From Pseudomonadota bacterium (GTDB taxonomy: Bacteria > Bdellovibrionota > Oligoflexia > Oligoflexales > Oligoflexaceae): a DNA stretch of 5,864 nucleotides. Below, one piece after another: positions 4,533 to 5,864 of the stretch (position 1 is the first letter of the stretch; each line of letters starts with the position of its first letter). The notes beneath the pieces are model-generated. The model was not told where the DNA came from. It saw only the letters and a program-made list of their open reading frames with translations, and did no database searches. The DNA lies in NCBI GenBank assembly GCA_029556045.1, contig JAKQGS010000268.1:1-5864 (forward strand), in the 5' to 3' direction. The translations under genes were made by a program, and so were the position numbers.

Positions 4533-5672
4533 ATGAAGTATCAACGTATTATACAACCGCCCGAACGGAGTTTCTTCCTCTTTGGGGCGCGCGGAACCGG
4601 GAAGTCAACTTGGCTAAAAGAACATTTCCCAGATGCTCTTTGGGTTGATTTGCTGGATGAGGCGAAATTTCAGTCCTACTTGGCGCAACCAGGGCTTTTT
4701 GCCGAAACGATCGCCACTGCTAAAAAGGACCAATGGGTTATCGTTGATGAAATTCAGCGTTTGCCGAATTTACTCAATGAAGTCCATCGAGCGATAGAAA
4801 ACAAAAAACAACTATTTGCATTAAGTGGTTCCAGCGCACGCAAGTTAAAGCATGCTGGTGTGAACCTGCTGGCAGGACGGGCCACACGACGCTTCATGCA
4901 TCCACTCCAACCCGACGAACTTCAGACGGATTTCGATCTTGAAGACGTTCTCCGATTTGGAACGATCGCTTTGGTTTCACAAGCAAAAAACAAGGTGGAA
5001 GTTCTCGAAGACTATGTTCAGACATACCTGCGGGAAGAAATTCAAAGGGAAGCCATTGTTAGAAATCTGCCGGCGTTCGCTCGATTTTTACCAATTGCTG
5101 CCCTCATGCATGGTCAGGTACTCAATGTGACATCGCTGGCGCGGGATGCCGAAGCCCATCGCACCACAATCTCCGGTTACGTCGACATTCTTGAGGATAC
5201 GCTTCTCGCCTTTCGCCTCGAAGCGTTGCAGGCTAACTTGCGGGTGAGGGAAAAACGCCATCCCAAGTTCTATTTTATTGATCCAGGAATTGTTAAAGCC
5301 CTCAAACGCAATCTTTATCCCGTGACTCAGGAAGAACGGGGATCTCTATTTGAAGGTTGGTTCGTCAACCACGTGCGAGCAATGAACGACTACTGGCGAC
5401 TTTTTGATCGTATGTGCTATTGGGCCGCGCCAAACGGCAAAACCGAGGTCGATTTGATTCTCACACGCGGAAGCGAACATCTTGCCATCGAATTAAAATC
5501 CGGCACACGAATTCGTCCCGAGGATTTTAGTGGATTGCAAGCTATGTCCGATTTAAAAGGACTTAAACGAAAAATCATCGTCTACTGTGGCACCGAAATC
5601 CGAAAAAAAGATGATATTGAAATCATACCAATTTCGGATTTTATCCATAGAGAAATATTGAAAAGCTGGTAA
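4533..5672 (+). CDS. AAA ATPase with PD-(D/E)XK-like C-terminal domain (AAA_14/DUF4143 type)
   Basis: The protein has 379 residues from the ATG at 4533. Walker A is GARGTGKST (18-26), Walker B WVIVDE (68-73), a sensor-like Ser follows in LSGSS (97-101) and Arg116 lies in LAGRA. Residues 199-229 look like a helix-turn-helix or winged-helix segment. The C-terminal half has the order Glu274 (SLFEGWF), Asp307 (TEVDLIL), Glu320-x-Lys322 (AIELKSG), which fits a PD-(D/E)XK nuclease-like fold. These are the hallmarks of AAA_14/DUF4143 proteins, widespread accessory genes of unsettled function; nuclease activity is not established for them. An in-frame TTG at 4521, with GGTGG 4 nt upstream, would add four residues. 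I prefer the ATG because family members usually place SFFLFG about 10-15 residues from the start. The gene stands alone with its own promoter and looks more AT-rich than rfbC and the protease, suggesting horizontal acquisition. Confidence 0.88.
   Translation: MKYQRIIQPPERSFFLFGARGTGKSTWLKEHFPDALWVDLLDEAKFQSYLAQPGLFAETIATAKKDQWVIVDEIQRLPNLLNEVHRAIENKKQLFALSGSSARKLKHAGVNLLAGRATRRFMHPLQPDELQTDFDLEDVLRFGTIALVSQAKNKVEVLEDYVQTYLREEIQREAIVRNLPAFARFLPIAALMHGQVLNVTSLARDAEAHRTTISGYVDILEDTLLAFRLEALQANLRVREKRHPKFYFIDPGIVKALKRNLYPVTQEERGSLFEGWFVNHVRAMNDYWRLFDRMCYWAAPNGKTEVDLILTRGSEHLAIELKSGTRIRPEDFSGLQAMSDLKGLKRKIIVYCGTEIRKKDDIEIIPISDFIHREILKSW
5596..5641. repeat. 10-bp inverted repeat within the 3' end of the ATPase gene
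   Basis: AAATCCGAAA (5596-5605) is matched perfectly by TTTCGGATTT (5632-5641), enclosing a smaller pair ATGAT (5611-5615) / ATCAT (5622-5626). The whole structure is within coding sequence, ending 31 bp before the end of the gene. It may mark a 3'-end RNA structure, or simply reflect the codons used. Confidence 0.3.
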
Positions 5673-5814
5673 TTTAAATAAAATCCAATAAATTAAGATG
5701 GTTTTGGCCAGCCATCGACTGACCATAGCCATCAAGTTAAGGGTTAGAACACTTGGTGCACTTGTTATATAGATCATTAGATTCATTGATTTTTTTCCTA
5801 GTTGAGGTCTTAGA
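5673..5814. other. AT-rich intergenic spacer
   Basis: No coding frame is convincing on either strand here. There is no canonical terminator directly after the ATPase stop. An imperfect hairpin, TGGCCAG with CTGACCA around 5707-5727, has one mismatch and no T-run after it. The rest is AT-rich sequence that may contain a promoter for the frame starting at 5815, though no clear hexamer pair is evident. Confidence 0.4.
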
Positions 5815-5864
5815 ATGATTGCGCTCGGAACAGTGTTTAGCCAGCTTGGCAAGCAGCCTTGCCA
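5815..5864 (+). CDS. Possible start of a gene running off the window
   Basis: An ATG at 5815 is preceded by GAGGT (5804-5808) with 6-nt spacing, a reasonable ribosome site. The frame is open to the window end and reads MIALGTVFSQLGKQPC. Only 16 codons are visible, so identity cannot be judged. The last 18 bases also form a perfect inverted repeat, which may mean this is a hairpin region and not a gene. Confidence 0.25.
   Translation, partial: MIALGTVFSQLGKQPC
5847..5864. repeat. Inverted repeat at the window edge
   Basis: TGGCAAG (5847-5853) and CTTGCCA (5858-5864) form a perfect 7-bp stem with a CAGC loop, ending exactly at the last base of the window, so the arms may extend further. It could be a terminator stem, a dispersed palindromic repeat, or a coincidence inside a coding region. 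Confidence 0.35.

Noticed and set aside
5553..5852. 99-codon minus-strand frame after the ATPase gene
   Set aside because: It is antisense to the conserved C-terminus of the ATPase and otherwise covers AT-rich spacer; its hydrophobic look comes from reading A/T-rich sequence.
1..5864. CRISPR array, tRNA, rRNA or insertion-sequence genes
   Set aside because: No regularly spaced repeats, no cloverleaf with a TTCRA-type arm, no rRNA-like stretch and no transposase motif were seen on either strand.

Overview
The window looks like chromosomal DNA from a Gram-negative, probably proteobacterial, organism. The supports are sigma70-type promoters, strong AGGAG-type ribosome binding sites, a lipobox lipoprotein signal peptide, a dTDP-rhamnose pathway gene and moderately GC-rich genes separated by AT-rich spacers. 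I cannot name a genus from the sequence alone.

Layout. Positions 1-210 hold the acidic, coiled-coil-like C-terminus of an unidentified plus-strand gene, closed by a textbook terminator at 234-267. A single-gene unit follows, rfbC (368-925, +), encoding dTDP-4-dehydrorhamnose 3,5-epimerase. It converges on, and overlaps by 7 bp, a minus-strand gene for a subtilisin-like (S8) lipoprotein protease (919-2433). An AT-rich spacer (2434-2809) carries the protease promoter and, pointing the other way, what looks like a small plus-strand transcription unit: promoter, Shine-Dalgarno site, 35-codon ORF rich in Pro and Arg, and terminator-like hairpin. Next comes a minus-strand M28-family gene (2810-3868) whose active-site motifs match animal-type (type II) glutaminyl-peptide cyclotransferase. 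Divergent from it across only 74 bp is a 67-residue membrane-anchored, proline-rich protein (3943-4146, +) with a near-consensus promoter.

The region 4147-4520 is untidy. It has two tandem inverted repeats, a minus-strand hypothetical reading frame (4201-4413) whose coding character continues upstream of its first ATG, and overlapping divergent promoters. It leads into an AAA ATPase with a C-terminal PD-(D/E)XK-like half (AAA_14/DUF4143 type, 4533-5672, +), which looks more AT-rich than rfbC and the protease and is a good candidate for horizontal acquisition. The last 190 bp are AT-rich and end with a possible gene start at 5815, running off the window.

How the parts relate. The S8 lipoprotein, the cyclotransferase and the proline-rich protein all carry export or membrane signals, so 919-4146 reads as a cell-envelope block acting on exported proteins or peptides. 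No direct partnership is proven by the sequence. rfbC belongs to surface polysaccharide synthesis, but none of its usual rfbA/B/D partners are in the window. The ATPase looks like an unrelated accessory gene.
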